Notes: generated from the letters alone by a model not told the origin. A DNA stretch of 23,365 nucleotides from Bacteroidales bacterium UBA5515 (GCA_002423895.1 DIOL01000013.1:69826-93190); one strand, 5' to 3'. Shown: positions 1-10,353, counted from the stretch's first letter. Translations and numbers: made by a program.

Positions 1-1
1 A

Positions 2-397
2 GTATATTTTCACAACCTTCAGTGGGATACCGACCAAAGTGGCAGCGATTACTTCAGTATAGCCATTCATTCAGACAGTTTAAGTAGATATCTTATAACC
101 AAGACAACTACATCAGAAGAAGGAGAAACCAACTCTACCACCGCAGAAACATTAATCCTAACCCTTCATCCCAACCCATCCACAGGATTATTTACACTGA
201 TAGTAAAACAAAGCAATCCCGAATCCTTAACCATAAGAATCAGTGACAATATGGGTAAAGAAATCCGCAGATACACAAAACCTGAAGCAGGACACTATAC
301 GAAGATAGAAGACACAATAGACACAATGGGAGTATACTTTATTCAAGTAGAAAGTCCATCATCACGTAAAACCATCAAATTAGTTATAGTAAAATAA
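2..397 (+). CDS. 3' end of a T9SS type A sorting-domain protein (partial)
   Basis: The gene runs in from the left edge; about 131 residues are visible in the frame starting at base 2, ending at TAA 395-397. The last 80 or so residues form a type IX secretion (Por) C-terminal sorting domain. It starts with the usual HPNPSTGLFTL motif, continues through short beta strands (LTIRISDNMGKEI and GVYFIQVES), and ends in KTIKLVIVK. In this family the domain directs a protein from the periplasm across the outer membrane, where it is normally cleaved off and the cargo is released or attached to A-LPS. The visible upstream part (about 50 residues) has no recognisable catalytic motif, so the cargo function is unknown. 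The Rhs-family lipoprotein gene starts 65 bases downstream on the same strand, so co-transcription is possible. No strong terminator lies between them, only a 6-bp TCTAAT/ATTAGA stem at 405-424 without a T-run. Confidence 0.9.
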   Translation, partial: VYFHNLQWDTDQSGSDYFSIAIHSDSLSRYLITKTTTSEEGETNSTTAETLILTLHPNPSTGLFTLIVKQSNPESLTIRISDNMGKEIRRYTKPEAGHYTKIEDTIDTMGVYFIQVESPSSRKTIKLVIVK

Positions 398-462
398 AAA
401 CAAATCTAATACCCGAAAATTAGATAATAACCTTAATTACAATCATAAAAACATATATAATT

Positions 463-3400
463 ATGAGAAGAAAATTTTTCACTCTTAGTAGTTTAATATT
501 AGTATTATTATGCCTTTTCTTTGCAGGCTGTACAAGTAAAGACAACACCTCAAATACTATAACTAAAGCAGATATAAGAACAAATACACTGCCCAAAACA
601 AATCCTTTTGGAGGCATTACTGCACAAGATACAATGCAAGAATTAAATATAATTAATTCAAACACATCTGAAGCAAAAGACCAACCTTTAGATTTAAGTT
701 TTTATTCCTTATCTTTATTTAAGAAAGACAATAGCATTATGCCAGTAATGTTTGACACCTTTAGCTATTTAGTAAAAACCTATGACATATTACCAACAGA
801 ATGGTTGATAGCAAAACATACAGGAGTAGCATTACTTATAGATAAGCAATCTGTAAAACATAAAGTTCCACTTAGCATTACCCCATTAACCACAGAAGAT
901 ATGGCCCTTTTGCCAGGCAACCTTGTCAACCTAACAAGCTACCATAATGGATACAGATTCTTGCCAGATGGACAAACCTTTGAACGAGATATTGCCATAG
1001 CTATGGTTTATGACACCATGGATATACCATTTGGATATACCTCTGAGGATATTTATACCTTTTATTATAATAACAAATCAATGCAATGGGAAAAGATTGA
1101 AAGAGATAGTGTGGATGAGTTAAATCACATAGTTTATTCCCGTACCAATCACTTTACCGACTATATTAATGGTATTCTTAAGACACCTGAGACATCAGAT
1201 GCTATGGCTTATACACCAACTTCAATTAAAGATTTAAAGGCAGCAGAACCATTAAATGGAATAACTATGATGAGCCCACCACAAGCCAATAATAAAGGAA
1301 CTGCCAATTTGAATTATCCTATCACAATACCGCAAGGCAGAAGAGGCATGCAGCCAGATTTGAATATTACTTATAATAGTTCTGGAGGAAGCAGTTGGTT
1401 AGGATTAGGTTGGGACTTAAGTGTATCTTGCATCAGTGTTGAGACTCGTTGGGGAGTACCATTATATAACGAAATTTATGAAACAGAGACATATCTTTTG
1501 GATGGAGAAACTTTGGTAACAGGTTATGAGGATGAAAATGATAAACTTATATTAAATAAACCAGCTTATAGAAGAGATTTTGATTTAAGATATGCAGATG
1601 GTATGCAATTTTACCCAAGAGTTGAAGGGGCTTTCAAAACAATAATACGACATGGAACAACTCCTCAAAACTATTGGTGGGAAGTAATAGATAAAAATGG
1701 AACGAGATATTTTTATGGTAAAAAAATAGAAACTAATGAATTAAATCCAAATAGTGTATTGTCTAGTATTTCTCAAGATATAGAAAAAAGGAATATAGCA
1801 AAATGGTATTTAACAGAAGTAAGAGATGTGTATAATAATAATATAAAATATAACTATAATACATTTCTTTCAAATGAAAATACAATAGGGCAACAAGTTT
1901 ATTTGTCAAATATAAATTATACTGGACAAGGAGATCAACTTGGCAATTATAATATAAGTTTTACTATAGACACTGAAAGAAAAGATGCAACAAATTCTGG
2001 CAGATATGGATTTAAGGAAGTAAATGATCTGTTGTTAAAGAAAATAGATATAATATCTGGAATGACAGATACAATAAATACAATATGTTTTGCTTTTACT
2101 GAGGGTGCATTTGGAAAAACTTTATTATGTAGCTTTGTAGAGTTGGATAGTTTGGAACGGCAAGGATTTGATTTTAGTGAAGCTTGTTTTGAACAACCTA
2201 AATTAAAAAAACATATTTTTGAGTATGAATATGAAAGTATTAATAATTCCTTTAATTTTTTGCGGAAAATATATACAAAAGAATTTTCAGATATAAGTTT
2301 AGATGAATTAAATAGATTCTCTATTGTAAATAAGAGTAATATAGGAGGATCGGTATCAACAAATTTCAATATAGGAATAGGAGCAAATATTGGTATAGGA
2401 ACAAATCCATTTTTGAAGTGGTTATCAGTTGGAGGTAATTATAGCTATAATTATGAAGATACAAAAGGAACAATTACTTTAATAGATATTAATGGTGATG
2501 GATATCCCGATAAGCTTTATAAAAATATTTTTGGGGGAATTTCTTATCGATTGTTTACTCCTAATGAAAATGATGAGATTTCATTAGAACCTTATTATTT
2601 TTCAAATTCGCTAAATCAAATAGATAATATAAATAACTTTTTAAGTTCTTTTAGTTCTACACATAATTGGGGTGTTGAGGCTCAATTGAAAACTCCTACT
2701 AAGAATAACAAAGACACCATTACACTAGGTGCAGGAGGGAATATAGGCTGGGGAACAACAAAAACAAGCACAAAAACTTATTTTACTGACATAAATGGAG
2801 ATGGTTTGATAGATATAGTTGAAGGAGGGAAAATGTATATAAATAAATTGGTTTATGGTCTTCCTACGTTTACAGATATGTCTAAAGAAGATACAATAAA
2901 GATGGGAGGAGTATGTGGAGATTATATTTTAAATAATATTGATGTTGATGAAGATTTATTTAGAGGGAATTGTAACATTATTCAACAATCGTTATTTAAC
3001 CCTAGTAATAATGGTATAGAACAATGTCCTCCTGGCATGGGTTCCTATTCCTATGATACTTGTAATTATAATAATTATACTTATATGCCAGATATTGATC
3101 CTGTAAGAACATGGATATCACCATATGATGGATTTATTAAAATTGTTTCAACTGCGAAATTAAGTCCAGATTGGAACTCTTTAAGGGAAAGAAAAGGAAT
3201 AAGGGATGGTGTTAAGATAAGTATATCAAAAAATAGCAATTCCCCATTATACAATCGTTATCTAAGCCTTTATCCTTTTAATAATGAACATAATCAAACG
3301 TTAGATAATATTGAAGTACATAAAGGAGATAGAATATATTTTAGGATGGAATCATTAAGTTCAAGAGAATACGATAAAATATATTGGGACCCTGTAATAA

Positions 3401-6400
3401 ATTATCAATCTGTAGCAGACACTTCAGTTGAATATTATCAAAATCTTACTGATGCCAATGGTGATAAGATATTTGTATTTAGACCAACTACTGATTTTGT
3501 TGTAAATGGAGGAGCTCAAAAAATACATATGCCAATATCAGGGAAAATAATAATAGACGTTTTTTTAAATATACCCACTTCATTAAATGAAGATTTAAGA
3601 CTTGAAATAATAAAAAATAATACTCATATAATAGATACTACTTTTAATCAAAATACTTATATAGGTAATGCAAGTTATTCAAGTTACCTATATTACCCAA
3701 ATGGTGAAATACAAGTTAATAAAAATGATTCAATATGGTTTAAATTATCATCCTCAGGGCAAGTAAAATGGCAAACAGTAAATGCAAAGGCAAAAATGTA
3801 TTACGTGGATGGAAATAATGAAGATCAAACAGATATATCAGTTGTAGATGAAGTTTTCCAAGGTACTCCTGAAAATCCTAAATACATATTCACTTATTAT
3901 CCAATTATAGAAAAAACGACATACAACTATCAGAAACAACCAAGTAAAAAATTAACCACTCCAGTAGGAGTAGTTAACTTTATTCCTAATCTAACAACTC
4001 ATCAAATAAGGGATAATGGAGGTGAAGTAAAAGTAGTTATAAAAACAAATTTTTCAACACTTTATGCTTGTACTTATTATTATACTAATTATTATAATAA
4101 TATCGCAAATTCTAAAAGAATATATAAGAAAAATCAAGATGGAACAACAAGTTTATTATTTGCTGGCTCGATATTAATTAATCAAGAATTAAATGATATA
4201 ATAACTTTAAATATTCCACAAGGTACAGAATATTATATTGACTATTATGTCCCACATAATGATCTAAATATGACTTTTAATACAAAATTATCTGGTCAGA
4301 CTGCATTATTAGAATCCGGTTTATACACAAACTATCATGACTCAGTAAATGCTAAATATTGTAGTATTTATAGAAATTGGGGGCAATTTGGATATAAGTC
4401 AGACTTAGATTATATTGACGAAAGTTTATTAGTATATAATTATAATGCAAACTTTCTATCTACACAAAATTATTCTACAACCCAGGAAGATGATGATAAT
4501 GCCAGAATTAATTTTCCAAACTTAAATATAGAATCCCTTTCTAATAATCCAGAAACTAATATAGAAGGAGTAAATCCATTATCAGGACACTATTTTCCAA
4601 TGTTCCCTGACTATGAAAAGAATGCATGGGCTGGTTATTGTAATATTAATTATATCAATAAAGATACCATGTGTAATGTAATTAATTATGTAAGTGATAG
4701 CATTAAAAATATTATAGACTATCCTGTACCAATAATTACAGGACAAACTGGAGCTAAAACTATTTACAAACAATCTATAAATAAACCTTATTATAACCTA
4801 AATGGGAATATGAATATTGGTTCCTTTGAATTATCAGGCAGTAAATCAAAAGGAGAAATGAGAGTATTAAGTGATTATATGGATGTAAATGGAGATAGTT
4901 ATCCTGATATTATTTCAGAATCAGAAGTTCAGTTAACAAAACCTCAAGGAGGATTAGGAAACAAAAAGATTGTTCACGTAAATAATTCAGAGAGTATAGA
5001 TTTCTCAAGTTATGAATCAACTGGTATTGCTGCTGGAGGAACCTTACCTAAGATAAGTAGGGTGGCATCTAATGGAGATAAAAAAGGAGATATAAAAATG
5101 TCAGGTAATGTAAAGTTGTTATCAAATTCTTCTTCAGATTTAGTCTTTACATGGATAGACATTAATGGTGATGGTTTGCCTGACAAGGTATCAAGAGATA
5201 ATGGTGAAGTTTATTTAAATTATGGCACTTATTTTGGAAAAGATATTTCTTGGAATACTCCACAATCAATGAGAAGTTCAGTAACAACTGGAGGATGCTT
5301 TGGTAGTGATGCCACTGGAGAAATTATTCAAACTCCATTTCTAACAACTAATTTTAATATATCTAATAGGAGTTTGTCTGGAGGAATTAGTGCAAATTCG
5401 TCAAAAAATATTACAGAAAGAGAACTAATAGATATAAATGGAGATGGATTATTTGATTTAGTATATATTGAGAGAACTCCATTATATTGGAAACTCTTTG
5501 TAAAGTTTAATTTGGGAAAACAATTTGATACAGTAGAATATCTTTTGCATCAAAGAAATATTTGGACTTCTGGATATGGTGCACCTAATAGTATTAGTCA
5601 TGATTTAAGTTTAAATGGTTCATTTAGTTTTGGATTTTCTTTATTTGGATGTTTAAATTTCATATTTAATCCTCAAGCTGGAGGAGGTTATAATCTTAAT
5701 AATGTTATGCAACAATTTACGGACTTAAATAATGATGGATGTCCAGATTATTTATTTGATCAAATGTTAGGCTCAAACGATATTACAGGACTATTCTCTT
5801 TAACTATTGCTAAAGCTAATCTTTTAAGAGAAGTAACATTACCAACGGATTCAAAGATTAAAATTGATTACGAAATGCCAAATAGTACAACAGAATCAAG
5901 TAAAAGACATTGGGTTATGTCAAAAGTTTTATTAACTGAATATGGTGTATCTAGTACTGCATCTGCTGATATTATAAAAACTACATATAGTTATAAAAAC
6001 AGAAAATACGATCGTTTTGAGAGAGAGGATTATGGTTTTGATACTGTAATTACAATGGAATGGAATGTAGGTGCAATTGAAAGAAAGATTATATCTTCCT
6101 ACCATAATTCTAATTATATGTTTAAAGGAATAAAGAAAATAGATTGTATTATAGATGCTCAAGGAAACAAGAAATTAGAAACATTTTATAATTTTGGATT
6201 ACATGAAATCTCAACAGGAAATATTATGAATATGGGAGATTTATGCAAAGGAAGTGTTTATCCAAATTTGTTGACAGAAGAACAAAAGCATTATGAAGGA
6301 CAGAGTATATTAGCAATAACAACCCTTAAAGAGTTTAAATATGGCAAATATGGTAATGTAAAATACTATAAAGATTATGGTATAACAGTAGCTAACGATA

Positions 6401-9400
6401 GTGTTTCATCATACATTGATTATCATGAGAATTTGAATAAGTATATAGTAGGTATATCAGATACTATAACAGTTAAAGTAGGAAATACTGTATTGAGAAA
6501 ACGTTTTGCTAATATAGGACAGAATGGAGAAATGGTAGATCTTACAATTATTAATAATGGAAATAATAGTAAATATTTCTATAATTATGATACTTACGGA
6601 AATATCTCTCGAACAATCTTACCACCAAATAGCAATGGACAAAGTCTCCAAATAGATTATAAATACGATCCTGTTGTTCATACATACCCAACACAAGTAA
6701 ATAATAGTTTAGGCTATACATCAAGTGCTATTTATGATTATCGTTGGGGAAAACCTATTGAAACGACAGACATAGCAGGTAATAAGATAAAATATACATA
6801 TGATAAACAAGGAAGAATTTCAACAATACGGGGACCAAAGGAAATAGCATCAGGACAATTATACACGATAAAATATGAGTATTATAATCTTCCAGGGAGC
6901 TATATTTATTGGTCAAGAACAAGTCATTATGACCCAGAGCATCCAACAAATGATATAAAAACAGTTACATTTTCTGATAGATTAGGCCGAATACTTCAAA
7001 TCAAGAAAGATATAGAAATAGGAGGAGTAGAGAAACGAGCTATTTCAGGAAGGGTAATTTATGATGATTTTGGTAGAGTAATAAATCAATATCAACCAAA
7101 AGAGGAAGACGTTTTAATAGATGACACTATATTTAATGCTTCATTCAGCACATACTATACAACAACAACCTATGATGTTTTAGACAGACCATTGCAAGTA
7201 ACCTATCCTGATATGACAACAAGCCAAAATGCATATGGTTTTGGACAGGATGTGAACAGTATTAAACGTTTTAAGACTATAACTACCGACCAGAATGGCA
7301 AGCAAACAACAATATATTCAGACCATCGTCAGCTCAAAACTCAGATAACAGCAGCAAACAACACATCAACACAATTTGAGTATGACGCATTAGGACAGTT
7401 ATCCAACAGCATAGACCCAGAAGGGCAACCAACCTCTTATGAATATGATATGATGGGAAGAAGAACAGGTAGAAATCATCCAAGTGCAGGACAGACAAAC
7501 TGGTCATATGACCAGGCAGGGAATTTAACAAAACAAACAATGTCCTCAGGAGAAGAAATATCTTACAATTACAATTTTAACCAGTTAATTAACGTTAGCT
7601 ATTTGGACAAATACTGGAATGATGTGTGGTATAAATATGGAGGAACAGGCAGTGGTAACCAAACAGGCAGACTTATCAAACAGCAGGATGCTACTGGAGT
7701 ACAAGAATTTGAATATGGTAATATGGGAGAATTGATAAGAAATCGCCATACTTATGTAGTACCAAACTCCGAAGCCTTTACTTTTACAACAGAGTGGGAA
7801 TATGACAGTTGGAACAGAGTAAAACAGATTATATATCCAGATAATGAAACAGTAACTTATAGTTATAATTTAGGAGGATTGCTAAAACATGTTGAAGGTT
7901 ATAAACCAAATATAGGAACAACTGTATATATAGAAGATATAACCTATGATAAATACGAACAACGCACAGCAGTTATTAATGGTAATCAAACGCGAACCTA
8001 TTATACCTATGATCCTAAAATGCTCAGGATGACAAATCTGGAAACAATAAATCCAAATGGAGATTTATTGAAATTGGAATATGCTTACGACTTAGCAGGT
8101 AATATAACACAAATAAAAAATACAGGACTAAATCCTTATGTACAAGATTATACCTATGATGATATATATCAATTAAAATCTGCTCATGGCGACTGGAATA
8201 ATACCAGTATAGATTATAATCTTTATATGTCATACAGTCCTTCAGGAAAGATACTGAAAAAGGATTTAGGAGGACAACGTATAGACAATCAAGGCACCGA
8301 TTCTTTGGATTATGAAAATATTTATGATTACGGAGTCAATGGAAACCCATACGCCTTAAAACATATTATAGACAATAATACAGGAAATGAACATTTTTTT
8401 AACTGGGATGAAAAAGGCAATATGATAAACCATATTGACAAAAGCATTGATAATGAAAGGCATCTCTGCTGGACAGAAGACAATCGTCTGCAAGCAGTGA
8501 AAGACAATCAAATGGGAGCCTATTATAATTATGATGCCACAGGCGAAAGAAATCTCAAACTCACAGGAGGCATATTAGAAATTATCCAAAATGGACAAAC
8601 CATGTATTCACCAGTCCTTACAGAACAAACCCTCTATGCCAGTGCCCTTGTGACCGTTAATGACAAAGGTTACACCAAGCATTACTTTGAAGAAGGCAAG
8701 AGGATATGTTCAAAGATAGGCAGTGGAGAATTGCAAAATGTTAATCAAAAGGTAGACCATATGGAAATGGACTATGAAGAACAAAGAAGCATACAAACAG
8801 AAGGAATTACAATTACATATGAAGGATGCATGGAAATAACACCATACATAAATAATGCAAACTTATATGAAACAATCATAAATAAATACGAGACTCAAGT
8901 AAACTCAGGAGAACCTATCTTCTACTACCACTCCGACCACTTGGGCAGTGCTTCCTTCCTAACCGACAGCTCAGGAGCAGAAACCCAACAATTAGTCTAC
9001 TTACCATTTGGAGAAGACTGGGTAGATATGAAATACAACGTCTCTCAATTTGAAACTCCATACAAGTTCAATGGCAAAGAAAAAGACCAAGAAACAGGTT
9101 ACAACTACTTCGGAGCCCGCTACTACACCGACTGGGCAAGCATCTGGCTAAGCGTAGACCCACTATCAGACAAATACCCACACCTAACATCTTATAACTA
9201 TTGTGCGAATAATCCAATCATGCTTGTCGATCCGGATGGAAGGGAGACGTTTAGTGCACCGATATATGATACACATGGTAACTTTTTAGGGACTGACAAC
9301 CAAGGGTTACAAGGTAAAGCTATTGTAATGAATAAGAAAAATTTTACACAAGGAATGTCACACGATAAAGCATTAAAAAATAATTTAGGAGTAAAGGGTT

Positions 9401-9852
9401 TAAGTAGTGATGATGCTAAAGTAAAATTAAACAATCATTATTCAGGATTAAAAAACAGACCTGATTGGGACGGGAAATTGACTTTTGATGAGGCAACAAA
9501 ATGGTCTAACCAAGGTAATGGGAAACCTTTGTTTGTTGATGGTAGCAAGATTGATTTAAGTCCTAAAACGGTTAATGATGTAAAGGATGCAGCAAAGAAA
9601 AATAATGGATACATAGACTTCTTTGATGACGGGAAAGGTAACTATGATACAGGAAGAGTTTATGGTAATATTAAAGTTACTCTTACAAATGAAAAAACAG
9701 GAGAAGTTATATTAGGTAAAAATGGTTATTTAGATAAACATGACTTCAGTAATCCCGTTTTCAGAGCTATTAATGATATGTATTATAAAGGGGATCCGAA
9801 GGTCTTTAAAATTTATTGTGCTCCTTGTAATAATAAAGTCGATATAAAATGA
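463..9852 (+). CDS. Giant SpvB/Tc-like Rhs-repeat lipoprotein with polymorphic C-terminal tip
   Basis: The protein has 3129 residues. Residues 1-23 are a lipoprotein signal peptide ending FFAGC (Cys23). About residues 145-235 resemble a ZU5-like beta domain ending in an HFTDYI motif. An SpvB-type start lies at about 260-340 (YPITIPQGRRG, then SSWLGLGWDL). Six D-x-[ND]-x-D-G loops of the FG-GAP/TcdB kind, probably calcium-binding, fall near residues 674, 776, 1473, 1564, 1656 and 1752. YD repeats run from about 2037 to 2820. The Rhs core follows from 2820 (FYYHSDHLGSASFL, FNGKEKDQETGYNYFGARYY) and ends with P2918-x4-D2923-P-D-G, the motif at which Rhs/TcC proteins self-cleave. Residues 2928-3129 are a separate tip with no catalytic motif I can name. 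In relatives the repeats form a hollow shell around the tip. An interbacterial or surface toxin role is inference; a structural surface protein is the alternative. There is no T9SS sorting domain. The stop overlaps the next start as ATGA. Confidence 0.95.
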   Translation: MRRKFFTLSSLILVLLCLFFAGCTSKDNTSNTITKADIRTNTLPKTNPFGGITAQDTMQELNIINSNTSEAKDQPLDLSFYSLSLFKKDNSIMPVMFDTFSYLVKTYDILPTEWLIAKHTGVALLIDKQSVKHKVPLSITPLTTEDMALLPGNLVNLTSYHNGYRFLPDGQTFERDIAIAMVYDTMDIPFGYTSEDIYTFYYNNKSMQWEKIERDSVDELNHIVYSRTNHFTDYINGILKTPETSDAMAYTPTSIKDLKAAEPLNGITMMSPPQANNKGTANLNYPITIPQGRRGMQPDLNITYNSSGGSSWLGLGWDLSVSCISVETRWGVPLYNEIYETETYLLDGETLVTGYEDENDKLILNKPAYRRDFDLRYADGMQFYPRVEGAFKTIIRHGTTPQNYWWEVIDKNGTRYFYGKKIETNELNPNSVLSSISQDIEKRNIAKWYLTEVRDVYNNNIKYNYNTFLSNENTIGQQVYLSNINYTGQGDQLGNYNISFTIDTERKDATNSGRYGFKEVNDLLLKKIDIISGMTDTINTICFAFTEGAFGKTLLCSFVELDSLERQGFDFSEACFEQPKLKKHIFEYEYESINNSFNFLRKIYTKEFSDISLDELNRFSIVNKSNIGGSVSTNFNIGIGANIGIGTNPFLKWLSVGGNYSYNYEDTKGTITLIDINGDGYPDKLYKNIFGGISYRLFTPNENDEISLEPYYFSNSLNQIDNINNFLSSFSSTHNWGVEAQLKTPTKNNKDTITLGAGGNIGWGTTKTSTKTYFTDINGDGLIDIVEGGKMYINKLVYGLPTFTDMSKEDTIKMGGVCGDYILNNIDVDEDLFRGNCNIIQQSLFNPSNNGIEQCPPGMGSYSYDTCNYNNYTYMPDIDPVRTWISPYDGFIKIVSTAKLSPDWNSLRERKGIRDGVKISISKNSNSPLYNRYLSLYPFNNEHNQTLDNIEVHKGDRIYFRMESLSSREYDKIYWDPVINYQSVADTSVEYYQNLTDANGDKIFVFRPTTDFVVNGGAQKIHMPISGKIIIDVFLNIPTSLNEDLRLEIIKNNTHIIDTTFNQNTYIGNASYSSYLYYPNGEIQVNKNDSIWFKLSSSGQVKWQTVNAKAKMYYVDGNNEDQTDISVVDEVFQGTPENPKYIFTYYPIIEKTTYNYQKQPSKKLTTPVGVVNFIPNLTTHQIRDNGGEVKVVIKTNFSTLYACTYYYTNYYNNIANSKRIYKKNQDGTTSLLFAGSILINQELNDIITLNIPQGTEYYIDYYVPHNDLNMTFNTKLSGQTALLESGLYTNYHDSVNAKYCSIYRNWGQFGYKSDLDYIDESLLVYNYNANFLSTQNYSTTQEDDDNARINFPNLNIESLSNNPETNIEGVNPLSGHYFPMFPDYEKNAWAGYCNINYINKDTMCNVINYVSDSIKNIIDYPVPIITGQTGAKTIYKQSINKPYYNLNGNMNIGSFELSGSKSKGEMRVLSDYMDVNGDSYPDIISESEVQLTKPQGGLGNKKIVHVNNSESIDFSSYESTGIAAGGTLPKISRVASNGDKKGDIKMSGNVKLLSNSSSDLVFTWIDINGDGLPDKVSRDNGEVYLNYGTYFGKDISWNTPQSMRSSVTTGGCFGSDATGEIIQTPFLTTNFNISNRSLSGGISANSSKNITERELIDINGDGLFDLVYIERTPLYWKLFVKFNLGKQFDTVEYLLHQRNIWTSGYGAPNSISHDLSLNGSFSFGFSLFGCLNFIFNPQAGGGYNLNNVMQQFTDLNNDGCPDYLFDQMLGSNDITGLFSLTIAKANLLREVTLPTDSKIKIDYEMPNSTTESSKRHWVMSKVLLTEYGVSSTASADIIKTTYSYKNRKYDRFEREDYGFDTVITMEWNVGAIERKIISSYHNSNYMFKGIKKIDCIIDAQGNKKLETFYNFGLHEISTGNIMNMGDLCKGSVYPNLLTEEQKHYEGQSILAITTLKEFKYGKYGNVKYYKDYGITVANDSVSSYIDYHENLNKYIVGISDTITVKVGNTVLRKRFANIGQNGEMVDLTIINNGNNSKYFYNYDTYGNISRTILPPNSNGQSLQIDYKYDPVVHTYPTQVNNSLGYTSSAIYDYRWGKPIETTDIAGNKIKYTYDKQGRISTIRGPKEIASGQLYTIKYEYYNLPGSYIYWSRTSHYDPEHPTNDIKTVTFSDRLGRILQIKKDIEIGGVEKRAISGRVIYDDFGRVINQYQPKEEDVLIDDTIFNASFSTYYTTTTYDVLDRPLQVTYPDMTTSQNAYGFGQDVNSIKRFKTITTDQNGKQTTIYSDHRQLKTQITAANNTSTQFEYDALGQLSNSIDPEGQPTSYEYDMMGRRTGRNHPSAGQTNWSYDQAGNLTKQTMSSGEEISYNYNFNQLINVSYLDKYWNDVWYKYGGTGSGNQTGRLIKQQDATGVQEFEYGNMGELIRNRHTYVVPNSEAFTFTTEWEYDSWNRVKQIIYPDNETVTYSYNLGGLLKHVEGYKPNIGTTVYIEDITYDKYEQRTAVINGNQTRTYYTYDPKMLRMTNLETINPNGDLLKLEYAYDLAGNITQIKNTGLNPYVQDYTYDDIYQLKSAHGDWNNTSIDYNLYMSYSPSGKILKKDLGGQRIDNQGTDSLDYENIYDYGVNGNPYALKHIIDNNTGNEHFFNWDEKGNMINHIDKSIDNERHLCWTEDNRLQAVKDNQMGAYYNYDATGERNLKLTGGILEIIQNGQTMYSPVLTEQTLYASALVTVNDKGYTKHYFEEGKRICSKIGSGELQNVNQKVDHMEMDYEEQRSIQTEGITITYEGCMEITPYINNANLYETIINKYETQVNSGEPIFYYHSDHLGSASFLTDSSGAETQQLVYLPFGEDWVDMKYNVSQFETPYKFNGKEKDQETGYNYFGARYYTDWASIWLSVDPLSDKYPHLTSYNYCANNPIMLVDPDGRETFSAPIYDTHGNFLGTDNQGLQGKAIVMNKKNFTQGMSHDKALKNNLGVKGLSSDDAKVKLNNHYSGLKNRPDWDGKLTFDEATKWSNQGNGKPLFVDGSKIDLSPKTVNDVKDAAKKNNGYIDFFDDGKGNYDTGRVYGNIKVTLTNEKTGEVILGKNGYLDKHDFSNPVFRAINDMYYKGDPKVFKIYCAPCNNKVDIK

Positions 9853-10346
9853 GAAGATTTATTAGAAATACAGAATTGATTTTTGTTTTTGCAATATTAT
9901 TTATTGGATGTAAAAGTCCAATTCAAAAACAAGCAGAATATTTATTGCCAAGTTATAACAGATTGGAATTAACCAATACAAAAGAAACAGGAATTACAAC
10001 ATATAATAATTACAAGATAGAAGGAAAGCTGAATTTAAATGAACTATCAGATTTTCCAATCAATGTTATTTCGGAAAAGGAAAAAGCTGTAATAAAGTGG
10101 CACAAACCTACAAACGAAGAATTAAAAGATTTTAAAGCATTTGTAGAGGAAGAACAATCAGGAGATAAAATAGCCACAGAGCTTTTACAAAAGTTATCAG
10201 AAGATAAATATTTGATGTCCGTAATTTATTATAGGGATGAAAGTCCTATAGGGGGGAAAGGCTATCAAGTGTATAATTGGACAGAATTTTATTTTCTTGA
10301 TTTTTCTAAAAATGAGCTTATCCACATCAGTTATGGAAAGTTTTAA
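9849..10346 (+). CDS. Small lipoprotein, candidate immunity protein for the Rhs tip
   Basis: This 165-residue protein has an N-terminal hydrophobic segment ending LFIGC (Cys21), which fits a type II (lipoprotein) signal peptide. The mature part of about 145 residues is hydrophilic and mixed alpha/beta, with a charged helix-like stretch in the middle and aromatic-rich strands at the end (YNWTEFYFLDFS). I do not recognise the family. Its ATG overlaps the TGA of the giant Rhs gene (ATGA, 9849-9852), so the two are probably translationally coupled. It also shares the AT-rich, C-poor composition of the Rhs tip and not that of the Rhs core. Position, size and coupling are typical of immunity genes paired with Rhs or polymorphic toxins. 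The lipid anchor would place it in the periplasm or on a membrane, implying that the tip acts outside the cytoplasm. The function is inferred from context only. A hairpin terminator follows at 10451-10477. Confidence 0.8.
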   Translation: MRRFIRNTELIFVFAILFIGCKSPIQKQAEYLLPSYNRLELTNTKETGITTYNNYKIEGKLNLNELSDFPINVISEKEKAVIKWHKPTNEELKDFKAFVEEEQSGDKIATELLQKLSEDKYLMSVIYYRDESPIGGKGYQVYNWTEFYFLDFSKNELIHISYGKF

Positions 10347-10353
10347 AAATGGT

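Noticed and set aside
420..665. Minus-strand frame over the start of the Rhs gene, and similar antisense frames in other genes
   Set aside because: They are shadows of strongly supported genes on the other strand, with no motifs or promoters of their own.
463..9852. The giant Rhs gene as several genes joined by an error
   Set aside because: The frame is open throughout, and the domain order (signal, SpvB, FG-GAP loops, YD repeats, core, tip) is the expected one for a single protein.
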